From Polyangiaceae bacterium (GTDB lineage Bacteria > Myxococcota_A > Polyangia > Polyangiales > Polyangiaceae): DNA of 64,000 bases. The notes under the pieces are model-generated. The model saw only the letters and a list, made by a program, of their open reading frames with translations. It was not told where the DNA came from and did not search any database. Positions within the stretch are counted from its first letter, which is position 1. Each line of letters opens with the position of its first letter. The stretch is from NCBI GenBank assembly GCA_020633205.1, contig JACKEB010000012.1:744001-808000 (forward strand), read 5' to 3'. The translations under genes and the position numbers were made by a program. Below are positions 1 through 7,927 of this stretch, piece by piece.

Positions 1-27
1 TGCTGAAGAAGCTGCTCGGCTGAGCGT

Positions 28-90
28 GCGTTTCTGTCAGCGGAGCCTGCGCTTCTGTCGACGGAGCCTGCGTTTCTGTCAGCGGAGCTG
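28..90. repeat. Three-copy 21-bp tandem repeat at the left edge
   Basis: Three head-to-tail 21-bp units (28-48, 49-69, 70-90) of the form GCGTTTCTGTCAGCGGAGCCT. The middle unit differs at four positions and the last unit ends in CTG. The array sits just after an in-frame TGA at 21-23 that may end a gene lying off the left edge. No function is visible. Confidence 0.75.
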
Positions 91-207
91 CAGCGCCACC
101 GCGCATCACCCGAGCAGTCTTTACAGCACGCCGCGCCCTCGCGTAGCGTGAGCCCGCTTGGTGCGCGATGGGCGCTCACCTGTGTTGGCTGTGTCGAGGG
201 AGCGAGA

Positions 208-546
208 GTGAGTCTTCCGATCGTCCTGGTGCCGCATCCCCACGTGCGGGTGGATCCCAAGGTGCTCGCGGGTAGTCCGTTCGTGGTTGGCTCCCGCGTG
301 CCAGTGCGGCGCTTGTTCGGCTTCTATCGCAACGGCGCGACCGTCGAGACGTTGCTCAAGCGTTACCCCCAACTCGGTCCGGCTAAGGTGATGGACGCCC
401 TGGCGTTCGCCTTGGATAACCCCGAGGTGATGGAGGCGGACATCGCTCGTGAGCAGAACCTGCTCCAGAAGAGCGGCGCCAAACCCTCGCTCGGAGCAAC
501 GGCATTGAAACAGATCCCGCTGCCCTTCGACCCAGACGGCAAGTAG
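208..546 (+). CDS. DUF433 family protein
   Basis: A 112-residue protein. Its core, from about residue 15 to 75, reads like a DUF433 domain: a DPKVLAGSPFVVGSRVPVR stretch, then a segment resembling a winged-helix regulator with YPQLGPAKVMDALAFALDNP. Members of this family are small DNA-binding-like proteins often found as antitoxins beside PIN-type toxins; no toxin gene is next to this one, so that role is only a family hint. I chose the GTG at 208 because a purine-rich GAGGGAGCGAG precedes it and the family homology begins right after it. An upstream ATG at 148 would add 20 unrelated residues. The C-terminal 40 residues look unstructured. Confidence 0.75.
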   Translation: MSLPIVLVPHPHVRVDPKVLAGSPFVVGSRVPVRRLFGFYRNGATVETLLKRYPQLGPAKVMDALAFALDNPEVMEADIAREQNLLQKSGAKPSLGATALKQIPLPFDPDGK

Positions 547-1202
547 GTCGAACGTCTCGCTTCGAGGCAGGGCGCGGATACGTGGGGTATGCCGGCGTGG
601 AAATGCTGGCGCGGTAACAGGCCGGCGCCGCCAAGAGCCTAAATTTGCGGCTCTTCCGCCCTGGGCTAGGCCGTTTTTTGGTGAGCCGGTTCGCGCTCTC
701 TGCGCGTCTAGCCTGCGTTGGCTTAGGGGACCCTGCGAGCTCCCTCTCAGCGGGCGGGTCTCCATCCGAACCCCTGATTTTCGCGCTTTCACCCGTTGCC
801 GATCCCCGGAAACGACGCTTGCTTACTCTATTCTCCAGTCGCTCCTGCGCGTTGATCGCGGTGCACCACGGTTTGCAAGCGCATCACCCGGGCCTCCCCA
901 CGGCGCAAATTTGCCGTCGCGCGGAAACTGGCTCTTTACAACGTGGCGGAATGGGGCGAAAAGCGCGCCCAGGGCTACACCCCAAAGCGGCACCCAATGT
1001 TGGGGCCTCGCGGGGAAGCCTAGCGCAAACCCCCACGAATAAGGGTTGCAATGCTTAGCCGAGGTGTCGGATCTTCCCGGCCCTCGGAAGAGACCGAGTG
1101 AGGGATTGAAGTCACATCAAGCAGCCAGCCTTCGATCGTGAAGCTGGGAGTGTGGCGCTGAGTTGTACGGCCCAGGGTTGGGCCCGAGGAGGTTTTAGGA
1201 AC
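547..1202. other. Intergenic region, 656 bp, no gene recognised
   Basis: Open frames exist on both strands (for example 645-1058 plus), but their translations are Arg/Pro/Ala/Ser-rich without domain-like character and look like GC-rich shadows. No tRNA or clear promoter was seen. The only functional element identified is the ribosome binding site at 1186-1192 (GAGGAGG), which belongs to the next gene. Confidence 0.6.
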
Positions 1203-2465
1203 ATGCGTAGGCGGAACGTAAATCGGCTGATCGGAATTTCGGCTCTGGTGTTGTCACCGGCTCTCATGAACTGCGGCGGCGGTCTTCCCGGCATGCCCGG
1301 CATGCCCGGTGGTGATTGCCCCTCGGATCCGGAGGCGATTGCCAGCGCATCCTTCGGCCTCAAGGGCGAGCTCGAGGGTAAGGTCAAGGCAGGTCTCCAG
1401 GCTTCGGCCAACCTGCAGAACCTGGCCGTCGAGGTCGAGGGTGAGGTCGCGGCAGCTTGTGCCGGTCTCGCCATGGATCTCGGTGCCAGCGAGGAAGACA
1501 CCAAGCCCGCCGAAGACGGCCCCGGCAAGAAGGCGGAAGCCGCCTGCCAAGCCGCCGTCAAGGTGCTCGGCGAGGTGAAGGCCAAGGCCTCCGGCAGCCT
1601 CAAGGTCGAGGTCGTGCCCCCGAAGTGCAGCGCTTCGATGGACGCGATGGCCGAGTGCGCCGGTTCCTGCGACGCGAGCGTGACCCCCGGCTCTGCCGAG
1701 GTGCAGTGCGAGGGTGGCGAGATCAGTGGCCAGTGCGGTGGCAAGTGCGAGGGTGAGTGCACCGTCGAAGCTGGCGCCGAGTGCTCCGGCTCCTGCAGCG
1801 GCACCTGCTCCGGCTCTTGCAGCGCTGACTTCAGCGGCAAGTGCGGTGGCAAGTGCGACGGCAAGTGCGATGGCACGGCCACCAAGGCTGGCGGCGCCGA
1901 GTGCGCTGGCACCTGCGAAGGCAAGTGCGACGCCAAGGCCGAAGGCAAGTGCGGCGGCGAGTGCGGCGGTTCCTGCGACGCGAGCTGTACGGCCAAGGCC
2001 GGCGGCGAGTGCAAGGGCACCTGCAGCGGCTCCTGCGACGTGAAGATGGAGGCCCCCAAGTGCTCCGGCGAGATCAAGCCCCCGGAGATGAGCGCTGAGT
2101 GCAAGGCCAACTGCGACGCCAAGGTGAGCGCCAAGGTTGACTGCGTGCCCGCGAAGGTTTCCGTGAAGCTCGAGGGTGCGGCGGACGCCGAGGCGGCCAC
2201 CAAGCTCAAGGCGGCCATCGAGAAGAACCTGCCCGCGCTGCTCAAGGTCACCTTGGGCATGAAGGGCAAGCTCGAAGGCGCCGTGGCCAGCGTGAAGGCG
2301 TCGGTCGAGGGTCTGCAAGCGGTCGTCAAGGGCGGCGGCGAGGCAGCGCTCAAGGTCGGTGCGTGCGTGGCTGGTGCCCTCAAGGCCCAGGTGGACGCCT
2401 CGGTCAGCATCAACGTGTCGGTCTCCGCCAGCGCTTCGGCGAGCGGCGAAGCTGGCGCGGGCTGA
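1203..2465 (+). CDS. Cys-ladder secreted lipoprotein, unknown function
   Basis: 420 residues. The start at 1203 is set by GAGGAGG at 1186-1192, ten bases upstream. The N-terminus (RRR, hydrophobic run, then ALMNCGGG) is a lipoprotein-type signal; the lipobox is imperfect because Asn precedes the Cys. Residues about 140-310 carry a ladder of Cys spaced mostly every fourth residue, alternating with Gly/Ser/Lys (CSGSCSGTCSGSC, then GGKCDGKCDG). It is flanked by Ala/Lys/Val-rich segments that look helical (about 35-135 and 320-400). The regular C-x3-C spacing suggests metal binding or a stacked-disulfide rod; this is inference. I recognise no family. It is followed at once by a strong hairpin terminator, so it is probably monocistronic. 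Confidence 0.85.
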   Translation: MRRRNVNRLIGISALVLSPALMNCGGGLPGMPGMPGGDCPSDPEAIASASFGLKGELEGKVKAGLQASANLQNLAVEVEGEVAAACAGLAMDLGASEEDTKPAEDGPGKKAEAACQAAVKVLGEVKAKASGSLKVEVVPPKCSASMDAMAECAGSCDASVTPGSAEVQCEGGEISGQCGGKCEGECTVEAGAECSGSCSGTCSGSCSADFSGKCGGKCDGKCDGTATKAGGAECAGTCEGKCDAKAEGKCGGECGGSCDASCTAKAGGECKGTCSGSCDVKMEAPKCSGEIKPPEMSAECKANCDAKVSAKVDCVPAKVSVKLEGAADAEAATKLKAAIEKNLPALLKVTLGMKGKLEGAVASVKASVEGLQAVVKGGGEAALKVGACVAGALKAQVDASVSINVSVSASASASGEAGAG

Positions 2466-2487
2466 TCCAAGCCAACACCAAAACGCT

Positions 2488-2521
2488 GAAACCCCGCGCG
2501 GCGCAAGCCTCGCGGGGTTTC
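2488..2521 (+). terminator. Hairpin terminator after the Cys-ladder lipoprotein
   Basis: A perfect 11-bp inverted repeat, GAAACCCCGCG at 2488-2498 and CGCGGGGTTTC at 2511-2521, with a 12-nt loop. It begins 22 bp after the stop codon of the lipoprotein gene and lies between two convergent genes, so it could also stop transcription of nagZ arriving from the right. Confidence 0.8.
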
Positions 2522-2616
2522 TCGCATTTGGCGTCTCAGCGCCGCTATTGCCCTGCGGAACTAAGCCCCGCGTCTTGGGGCTCGCACGCGACCCGCAAGG
2601 CCTCGAGCTTGAGCAG

Positions 2617-3762
2617 TCAGCGCTCCGTGGGATCGTGACCCGTCGGCTGCTGAGTGAGCCGGTCGAGCTTCGCCTGCAGGCTCCGATGGCGCTGGAAAAG
2701 CGCCTCGAGCTCCTCGCGGGTTTGGGGGTGAGGGGGAAACGCCTGGGCTAGCGCCTCCAGCCGTCCGGCCGCCTCAACGACCCGCGCGTTGAACGCGGGG
2801 CTTAGTTCGGCTTCTTTCGCTAGCGCCTCCAGAGCGGCTTCTTGACGATCCATCCGGTGACAGATCAGCACCGAGTCGCAGCCCGCTGCGATAGCCAGGA
2901 CGCTGGCTTCCGCCGCTGGCCAGTGATCGCTGATTGCCTGCATTTCCAGGCAATCGCTGAACACCGCGCCCTGGTAGCCGAGCTCGTTTCGCAGCAGGCC
3001 GGTGACCACCTTGGGGCTCAGCGTGGCGGGGAGCGCTGGCTCCAGCGCCTCGAACACGATGTGCGCGGTCATCAGGCTCGGTAGCTTGGCTTCTACTGCC
3101 GCGCGGAAAGGGATGAGCTCAAGGTTCCGCAACCGCTCCAGGCTGTGGGGCAGCTTAGGCAGGGTGAGGTGACTGTCGCTCTCGGTGTCGCCGTGGCCTG
3201 GGAAGTGCTTACCGCACGGGCTGACGCCGCCAGCTGAGAGCCCTCGAGCGAAGGCGAGGCTGAGCTCCGCGACGTCGTGGGGCTCTGATGCAAAAGCGCG
3301 GTCGCCGATCACCGGGTTCGCCGGGTTGCTGTTCACGTCGAGCACCGGAGCGAAGTTCAGGTTGAATCCGCAGGCCAGAAGCTCCGCGGCCACGGCTCTG
3401 CCCAGCGCTTCCAGCGCCTCCACGTCCCACTCTCCGTCGTCGCTGCCACCACAGTGGGCGCCCAGGGTGTGCATTGGGGGCAGCTCCAAGAGCGGCGCCT
3501 TGAGGCGGCGCACGCGGCCGCCCTCTTGATCGATGGCGACGAGCGCCGGGGCGCCGCCGGACCCGTTCATTGCCGCGTGGATCTGCTTGGTTAGGCTTAG
3601 GGCAACGTCTGGGCTGCTCAAGTTGCGGCGAAACAAGATGGCGCCGCCACGACGGCCTTGCTCCAGAGCTGCCGCGTAGTCCCTCGGGAGGTCCTCACCC
3701 CCAAACCCGCCTAGGATCAAGCGGCCGCATTGACGAACCAGGGAGTCAGTGGCGGCGCTCAT
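2617..3762 (-). CDS. nagZ: Beta-N-acetylhexosaminidase (GH3, NagZ type)
   Basis: 381 residues, somewhat longer than the usual 340. It is a single GH3 TIM-barrel of the cytoplasmic NagZ type, which removes N-acetylglucosamine from anhydromuropeptides during cell-wall recycling. Visible motifs: AIDQEGGRV at 77-84, the family loop KHFPGHGDT at 185-193 followed by ESDSH (the catalytic His/Asp dyad of NagZ), and the nucleophile region VFSDCLEM with Asp270. The last motif is usually SDDLEM; Cys replaces the second Asp here. The ATG at 3762 has GGAG upstream. It lies 18 bp after the ABC permease gene and ends the minus-strand run that also carries glmM, so both ends of amino-sugar metabolism are in one transcript. 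No signal peptide is seen. Confidence 0.93.
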   Translation of the reverse strand: MSAATDSLVRQCGRLILGGFGGEDLPRDYAAALEQGRRGGAILFRRNLSSPDVALSLTKQIHAAMNGSGGAPALVAIDQEGGRVRRLKAPLLELPPMHTLGAHCGGSDDGEWDVEALEALGRAVAAELLACGFNLNFAPVLDVNSNPANPVIGDRAFASEPHDVAELSLAFARGLSAGGVSPCGKHFPGHGDTESDSHLTLPKLPHSLERLRNLELIPFRAAVEAKLPSLMTAHIVFEALEPALPATLSPKVVTGLLRNELGYQGAVFSDCLEMQAISDHWPAAEASVLAIAAGCDSVLICHRMDRQEAALEALAKEAELSPAFNARVVEAAGRLEALAQAFPPHPQTREELEALFQRHRSLQAKLDRLTQQPTGHDPTER

Positions 3763-3780
3763 GCTCGTTTCTCCAGAGGC

Positions 3781-5169
3781 TTAGACGGGGCGACCGAGGG
3801 CGCCGGCAGGATCTGTCTTTGCCGCGCGGAGTGCTGGCCCAAGCGCGCCGAGCAGCGCAAACAGCACCGCGAAGCCGATCCCCAGGGCGAATAACCACGG
3901 TGGGTAGTCGAAGAAGCTATCGGGCTTGAAGGGGAAGTCGGGCAAGTCTTTAGCTGCCCGCCAGTTGGCGATGGCGCCGCCAAGCAGCGCCCCGACGCAG
4001 CCCATCAAGCCGCCCAGGGTGCCGACCACGATGGCCAAGCCGAACAGCCAGCGGCGCATATCCGACGCGCTGGCTCCGAGGGCGCGGTAGAGCGCGATTT
4101 CCCCGGAGCGCTCGGCGACCATCACGCGGAAGGTGTGGGAGATGTTCAGCGCACCGACGAGCAAGATCACGCTGGCCACGAGCACCATCAGCGCCAAAAC
4201 ACCGCTGATCAGCACGCTGACGTCGCGCGCACGCGTATCCGTGGGGACCAAATCGAGGTTTGCGCCACGAGCGATCACGCGGCTGGTGGCGCCCTGATCC
4301 TCCATCATCACCACGGCGCTCGAGTAGCGCTTGGAGGCAGCCTCGCCCGCGTACTCAGCGTTCCAGCGCCGCACCACGTCGAGGGGCAAAGTGACGCCGA
4401 TATCCACCGCGCGGTCGCTGATGCCGACCACCTTGATCTTGACGTTGCGGGTCTTTCCGCGCGGAGCGACGCCGAGCAGTGAGTTGCCCAACGTCATGCG
4501 GAACTCGACGCCTTTTGCTTGGCGCAGCAAGGTGCCAGCCACCGGTGGGAGGCCATGAGAGGGCGCCACGGCGTGATCGAAGACCTCCACCAGGTAGCGG
4601 CTGACGATGGCGGGCACCGGCGCGGAGCACTGGCCAGCGCTCGCCTCGCTGGGCAGCTCACAGTACAAGCCGCTCTCGCAGTCGCTGTCGACCTGGCAGG
4701 CTTTCCCAGGTGTTTTCAGGGGATCACTGAAGTCGGTTCCTGGCTCCAGATCGGTGACGAGGGCGCTGTCGATGCCGTCGCCGATCATCTCGTGAGTGCC
4801 GATCTCCTTACCGAAGATCTCCTTGCCGCCGAAGGCCGAGCACGGGAAGCGGAAGCGCAGCTTGGGGTACACCGCACGCACGCCTTCGACCTCTTTCAGT
4901 GCGTCCAGCGCGGGCTGATCGACCCCTGGGGGTTCGTAGCTGCCCGCGAGCAGGGTGAGCACACCGGTGCTGGTCTTTTGTGGCTCGAGCTCGATCTGAT
5001 CAATGGGGAAGATATCTCCGAGGAGCACGCGTTTGGCTCCAAGGCCCAGGGCCAAAAAGAACACGAGCGCCGCCACGCCGACGGCGATGCCAAAGCCGGC
5101 GGTGACGAGCGGACCCCGCGTGCGGGTTAGATCGCGGCGCAGCAGGGTGAAGAGCGCACTCCAGGTCAC
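3781..5169 (-). CDS. FtsX-type ABC transporter permease with inserted Cys module
   Basis: 462 residues with the MacB/LolC-E layout: one TM helix near 20-45, a large periplasmic domain, then three TM helices in the last 150 residues with the FtsX-type signature around SGEIALYRALGAS. It starts at a GTG that overlaps the stop of the ATPase gene by four bases, so the two are translationally coupled and form one transporter. Such pairs use ATP hydrolysis for mechanotransmission or to extract lipoproteins; the substrate here cannot be read. Odd feature: residues 158-181 hold CQVDSDCESGLYC followed by another Cys, a small DxDC (Dickkopf-N-like) disulfide module placed in the periplasmic domain. This is not typical of LolC/E or MacB. 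Confidence 0.85.
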   Translation of the reverse strand: MTWSALFTLLRRDLTRTRGPLVTAGFGIAVGVAALVFFLALGLGAKRVLLGDIFPIDQIELEPQKTSTGVLTLLAGSYEPPGVDQPALDALKEVEGVRAVYPKLRFRFPCSAFGGKEIFGKEIGTHEMIGDGIDSALVTDLEPGTDFSDPLKTPGKACQVDSDCESGLYCELPSEASAGQCSAPVPAIVSRYLVEVFDHAVAPSHGLPPVAGTLLRQAKGVEFRMTLGNSLLGVAPRGKTRNVKIKVVGISDRAVDIGVTLPLDVVRRWNAEYAGEAASKRYSSAVVMMEDQGATSRVIARGANLDLVPTDTRARDVSVLISGVLALMVLVASVILLVGALNISHTFRVMVAERSGEIALYRALGASASDMRRWLFGLAIVVGTLGGLMGCVGALLGGAIANWRAAKDLPDFPFKPDSFFDYPPWLFALGIGFAVLFALLGALGPALRAAKTDPAGALGRPV

Positions 5170-5987
5170 TCGTCATCTCCCGTTTCCGTGTGGTGCTCCG
5201 TGTTCTCTACCAGGCGGCCGTCTTCCAGGTGGAGGGTGCGGCTCGCGATGCGATCCAGGCGGTGCTCGTGGGTGACGATGACCAGCGTGGTGCCGAGCTC
5301 CGAGTGCAGCTCCTCGAATAGATCGATGATGCTCTCACCCGTCTTGCGATCGAGATTGCCCGTGGGTTCGTCGCATAGGAGCAGCTCCGGTTGCCGCAAG
5401 AGCGCGCGGGCGATGGCCACACGCTGGCGTTGCCCGCCTGAGAGCTCGCTTGGCCGAGCGCTGGTCTTGTCCGCCAAACCGACGCGCTTCAGCGCCTGAA
5501 AAGCGCGCTCTTCCGCGTCGGGGAGGGGAGGATTGGCGAACAGCCCCGGGGCCTGCACATTGTCGAGCACGCTCAGGTGGTCGAGCAGGTGGAAGGCTTG
5601 AAAGACGAAGCCAATGCGCTCGCCCCGCAACTTGGAGAGCTGCTTGTCGGAGAGCTTCGCGAGGTCTTTTCCAAACAGGCTCAGCTTGCCTGAATACTGT
5701 CGATCCAGGCCTCCGATCAGCGCGAGCAGGGTGCTCTTGCCAGAGCCGCTAGGGCCGAACAGTAGCACCACCTCTTGGGGTTGGACCTCGAAGCTGACGT
5801 TGGCGACCGCCTGGCTCTTGGCGCTGCCCTTGCCGAACGTGCGCACCAACGATTCCGCAAGGATCATCGGCTCGGTGTGGGAATGCGCGCGCAGCTTGTC
5901 GCCCGCTTCACCCTCCCAGGAGCTACCGATGGAATCCGGGCCGTCGCCGTCCTCGACCTCGCGCGCGCTGACCGCTTCATCCTCCAT
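5166..5987 (-). CDS. ABC transporter ATP-binding protein (LolD/MacB type)
   Basis: About 273 residues. It shows all ABC ATPase motifs: Walker A GPSGSGKST, Q-loop VFQAFHLL, signature LSGGQRQR, Walker B LLLCDEPTGNLD and the switch His in VIVTHEHRL. The sequence between Walker A and the signature matches the LolD/FtsE/MacB subgroup, which agrees with the FtsX-type permease downstream. The start is uncertain. An in-frame TTG at 6011 would overlap glmM by 11 bp; ATG codons occur at 5987 (chosen) and at 5867, where homology really begins. The first 40 residues are acidic and unlike the family, so the shorter start is a serious alternative. Confidence 0.9.
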   Translation of the reverse strand: MEDEAVSAREVEDGDGPDSIGSSWEGEAGDKLRAHSHTEPMILAESLVRTFGKGSAKSQAVANVSFEVQPQEVVLLFGPSGSGKSTLLALIGGLDRQYSGKLSLFGKDLAKLSDKQLSKLRGERIGFVFQAFHLLDHLSVLDNVQAPGLFANPPLPDAEERAFQALKRVGLADKTSARPSELSGGQRQRVAIARALLRQPELLLCDEPTGNLDRKTGESIIDLFEELHSELGTTLVIVTHEHRLDRIASRTLHLEDGRLVENTEHHTETGDDE

Positions 5988-6000
5988 CCGCGTGCCCGGC

Positions 6001-7362
6001 TCAGCTCCCAAGGTCCAGGCGGGCCGCTTCTGCCATCTCGCTCAGCAGCTGGTTCAGGAGCTTGGGTTCGGGGCCCTCCGCCATCAGGCGGAGCTTGGGC
6101 TCCGTGCCGCTCCAGCGCACCAAAATGCGGCCGTTTTTGCCTAGTTTCTTTTCCGCGCGGCTTTGAATGGCGAGCAGCTTGGGCATCTGTTCCAAGGGCT
6201 TGCGTGCCGGCAGACGAATACTCTCGAGCACCTGGGGCATGCGCTCCAGCACCCGGGCGAGCTCACTCACGGGGCGCATCTCTCGCACCATCACGCCCAG
6301 CACCTGCAGGGCGCCGACCACGCCGTCTCCGGTCGTGGCGTGATCCATGAACACCAGGTGGCCGCTTTGCTCACCGCCAAAACTGTAGCCGTGGCGACGC
6401 ATGGCTTCGACCACGTAGCGATCGCCCACCGAGGTTCGGAGGAGCTTGCCGCCAGCGCCCTGAATGGCGATTTCGAGCCCCATGTTGCTCATCACGGTGG
6501 CCACGAGCGTCTTCTTCTTGAGGCGCTTCTCTCGCAGCATGCGAATAGCGCACAGGGCCATCACGGCGTCACCGTCGATCTCCTGACCCTTCTCGTCGAT
6601 CAGGATCAGGCGGTCCGCGTCGCCGTCCAGCGCCACGCCGAGATCCGCCTTCTTGCGTACCACCTCACGCGCGACGTGCTCCGGATGCAGGGCGCCGCAG
6701 CCCTTGTTGATGTTCTGCCCGTTCGGCTTACAGCCGAGGGAAATCACCTCAGCACCAAGCTCCCGGAAGACCAAGGGCGCGACCTTGTACGCGGCGCCGT
6801 GAGCGGCGTCGACCACGATGCGCAGGCCGTCCAGCGTGAGATCCTCGGGGAAAGTCCGCTTGGCGTAGACGATGTAGCGGCCGGTGGCGTCGTCGATGCG
6901 CTCTGCGCGACCGATCTTGGCGCCTGTGGCGCCCGCGGTGTCGAGCTCCTGGCTCTCGAGCAGCCGCTCGATTTCGAGCTCCTCGCTGTCTGGCAGCTTG
7001 AAGCCATCGGGTCCGAAGATCTTGATGCCGTTGTCAGCGAAGGGGTTGTGGCTCGCGCTGATCACGATGCCAGCGTCCGCGCGCATGCTGTGGGTGAGGT
7101 TCGCGACGGCGGGGGTTGGGATAGGGCCGCTCAACATCACCCGGCCACCCATGGCGCAGATCCCTGACGCGATCGCCTGCTCGAGCATGTAGCCCGAGAG
7201 GCGTGTGTCTTTCCCGATCACCACGCGAGGGGCGCGTGTCTTGCCCCTGCCAGCCACACGGGCGATCGCTCGTCCCAGGCGGAGGGAGAGTTCCGGGGTC
7301 ATCGGGTGGACGTTTGCGGGGCCGCGCACCCCGTCGGTGCCGAAGAGCTTGCGTTCAGTCAC
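6001..7362 (-). CDS. glmM: Phosphoglucosamine mutase
   Basis: 453 residues, the usual size. Converts glucosamine-6-phosphate to glucosamine-1-phosphate in the cytoplasm, the step before UDP-GlcNAc for peptidoglycan and LPS. Motifs in order: KLFGTDGVRG at the N-terminus, the phosphoserine loop ISASHNPF with Ser104, the metal-binding loop DGDADR at 246-251, the sugar-binding loop GGEQSGH, and a C-terminal phosphate-binding RWSGTEPKLR. The GTDGVRG and GEQSGH motifs separate GlmM from other hexose phosphate mutases. Its start overlaps the end of yajQ by eight bases, and the ABC ATPase gene begins at or just after its stop, so it is mid-operon. Confidence 0.97.
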   Translation of the reverse strand: MTERKLFGTDGVRGPANVHPMTPELSLRLGRAIARVAGRGKTRAPRVVIGKDTRLSGYMLEQAIASGICAMGGRVMLSGPIPTPAVANLTHSMRADAGIVISASHNPFADNGIKIFGPDGFKLPDSEELEIERLLESQELDTAGATGAKIGRAERIDDATGRYIVYAKRTFPEDLTLDGLRIVVDAAHGAAYKVAPLVFRELGAEVISLGCKPNGQNINKGCGALHPEHVAREVVRKKADLGVALDGDADRLILIDEKGQEIDGDAVMALCAIRMLREKRLKKKTLVATVMSNMGLEIAIQGAGGKLLRTSVGDRYVVEAMRRHGYSFGGEQSGHLVFMDHATTGDGVVGALQVLGVMVREMRPVSELARVLERMPQVLESIRLPARKPLEQMPKLLAIQSRAEKKLGKNGRILVRWSGTEPKLRLMAEGPEPKLLNQLLSEMAEAARLDLGS

Positions 7363-7840
7363 GAAAGTTCACGTACTGCAGTTCGAGGTTGAGGTCTGCG
7401 GATTTGAGCACGCCGATCACCTCCTGCAGGTCATCGCGCTTCTTGCCGGTCACACGCACGGTGTCGCCCTGAATGGCGGCCTGGACCTTCAGCTTCTTGT
7501 CTTTGATGAGCTTCACGATCTGCGACGCCGGCTCCTTGTCGATGCCTTCCTTGATCGTGATCTGGATCTTCGCGCCGCCCTTAGCGGTCTTCTGTGGATC
7601 ACCCACGTCAAAGTGCTTCAGGCTCACCTTACGGCGCACGAGCTTCTCCACCAGCACGTCCCACGCCGCACGTGCCCGCTCTTCGCTGTTCGAGCTAACG
7701 CTCAAGACAGTGTCCTTCTGCTCCAGCGCAGAGTCCGTGCCCTTGAAATCGAAGCGCTGAGAGACTTCCTTCTGCGCTTGATTCAGGGCGTTCTTGATTT
7801 CCGAGTGGTCGACCTTCGACACCACGTCAAATGACGGCAT
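7355..7840 (-). CDS. yajQ: YajQ family nucleotide-binding protein
   Basis: 161 residues matching YajQ along its whole length: MPSFDVVSKVDHSEIKNAL at the N-terminus, QRFDFKGTDS, and a second ferredoxin-like half with TGKKRDDLQEVI. Members bind nucleotides, and some bind cyclic di-GMP and act with transcription factors; whether this one binds c-di-GMP cannot be read from sequence. I chose the ATG at 7840 because the family always begins MPSFD; the upstream in-frame codon at 7900 adds 20 unrelated residues. It lies between folC (87 bp gap) and glmM (8-bp overlap). Confidence 0.95.
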   Translation of the reverse strand: MPSFDVVSKVDHSEIKNALNQAQKEVSQRFDFKGTDSALEQKDTVLSVSSNSEERARAAWDVLVEKLVRRKVSLKHFDVGDPQKTAKGGAKIQITIKEGIDKEPASQIVKLIKDKKLKVQAAIQGDTVRVTGKKRDDLQEVIGVLKSADLNLELQYVNFRD

Positions 7841-7927
7841 AGCGCTCCTTACAGCTCCGCGGGTGAACGCGCAGCCTACACCCGCGCTCTGCTGAGGCAA
7901 GCTGCGCAGGTAAGGTGGGAGCGACGC

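Noticed and set aside
1..23. Possible C-terminal end of a gene reading LKKLLG-stop at the left edge
   Set aside because: Only seven codons are visible, so the frame cannot be supported.
645..1058. 137-codon plus-strand frame in the gap before the Cys-ladder lipoprotein
   Set aside because: Arg/Ser/Pro-rich translation, no ribosome binding site and no domain-like pattern; typical of a GC-rich shadow frame.
1112..2527. 471-codon frame antisense to the Cys-ladder lipoprotein
   Set aside because: Its Ala/Pro/Ser/His repeats are the complement of the Cys-ladder codons, and a strong terminator lies at its start; a shadow.
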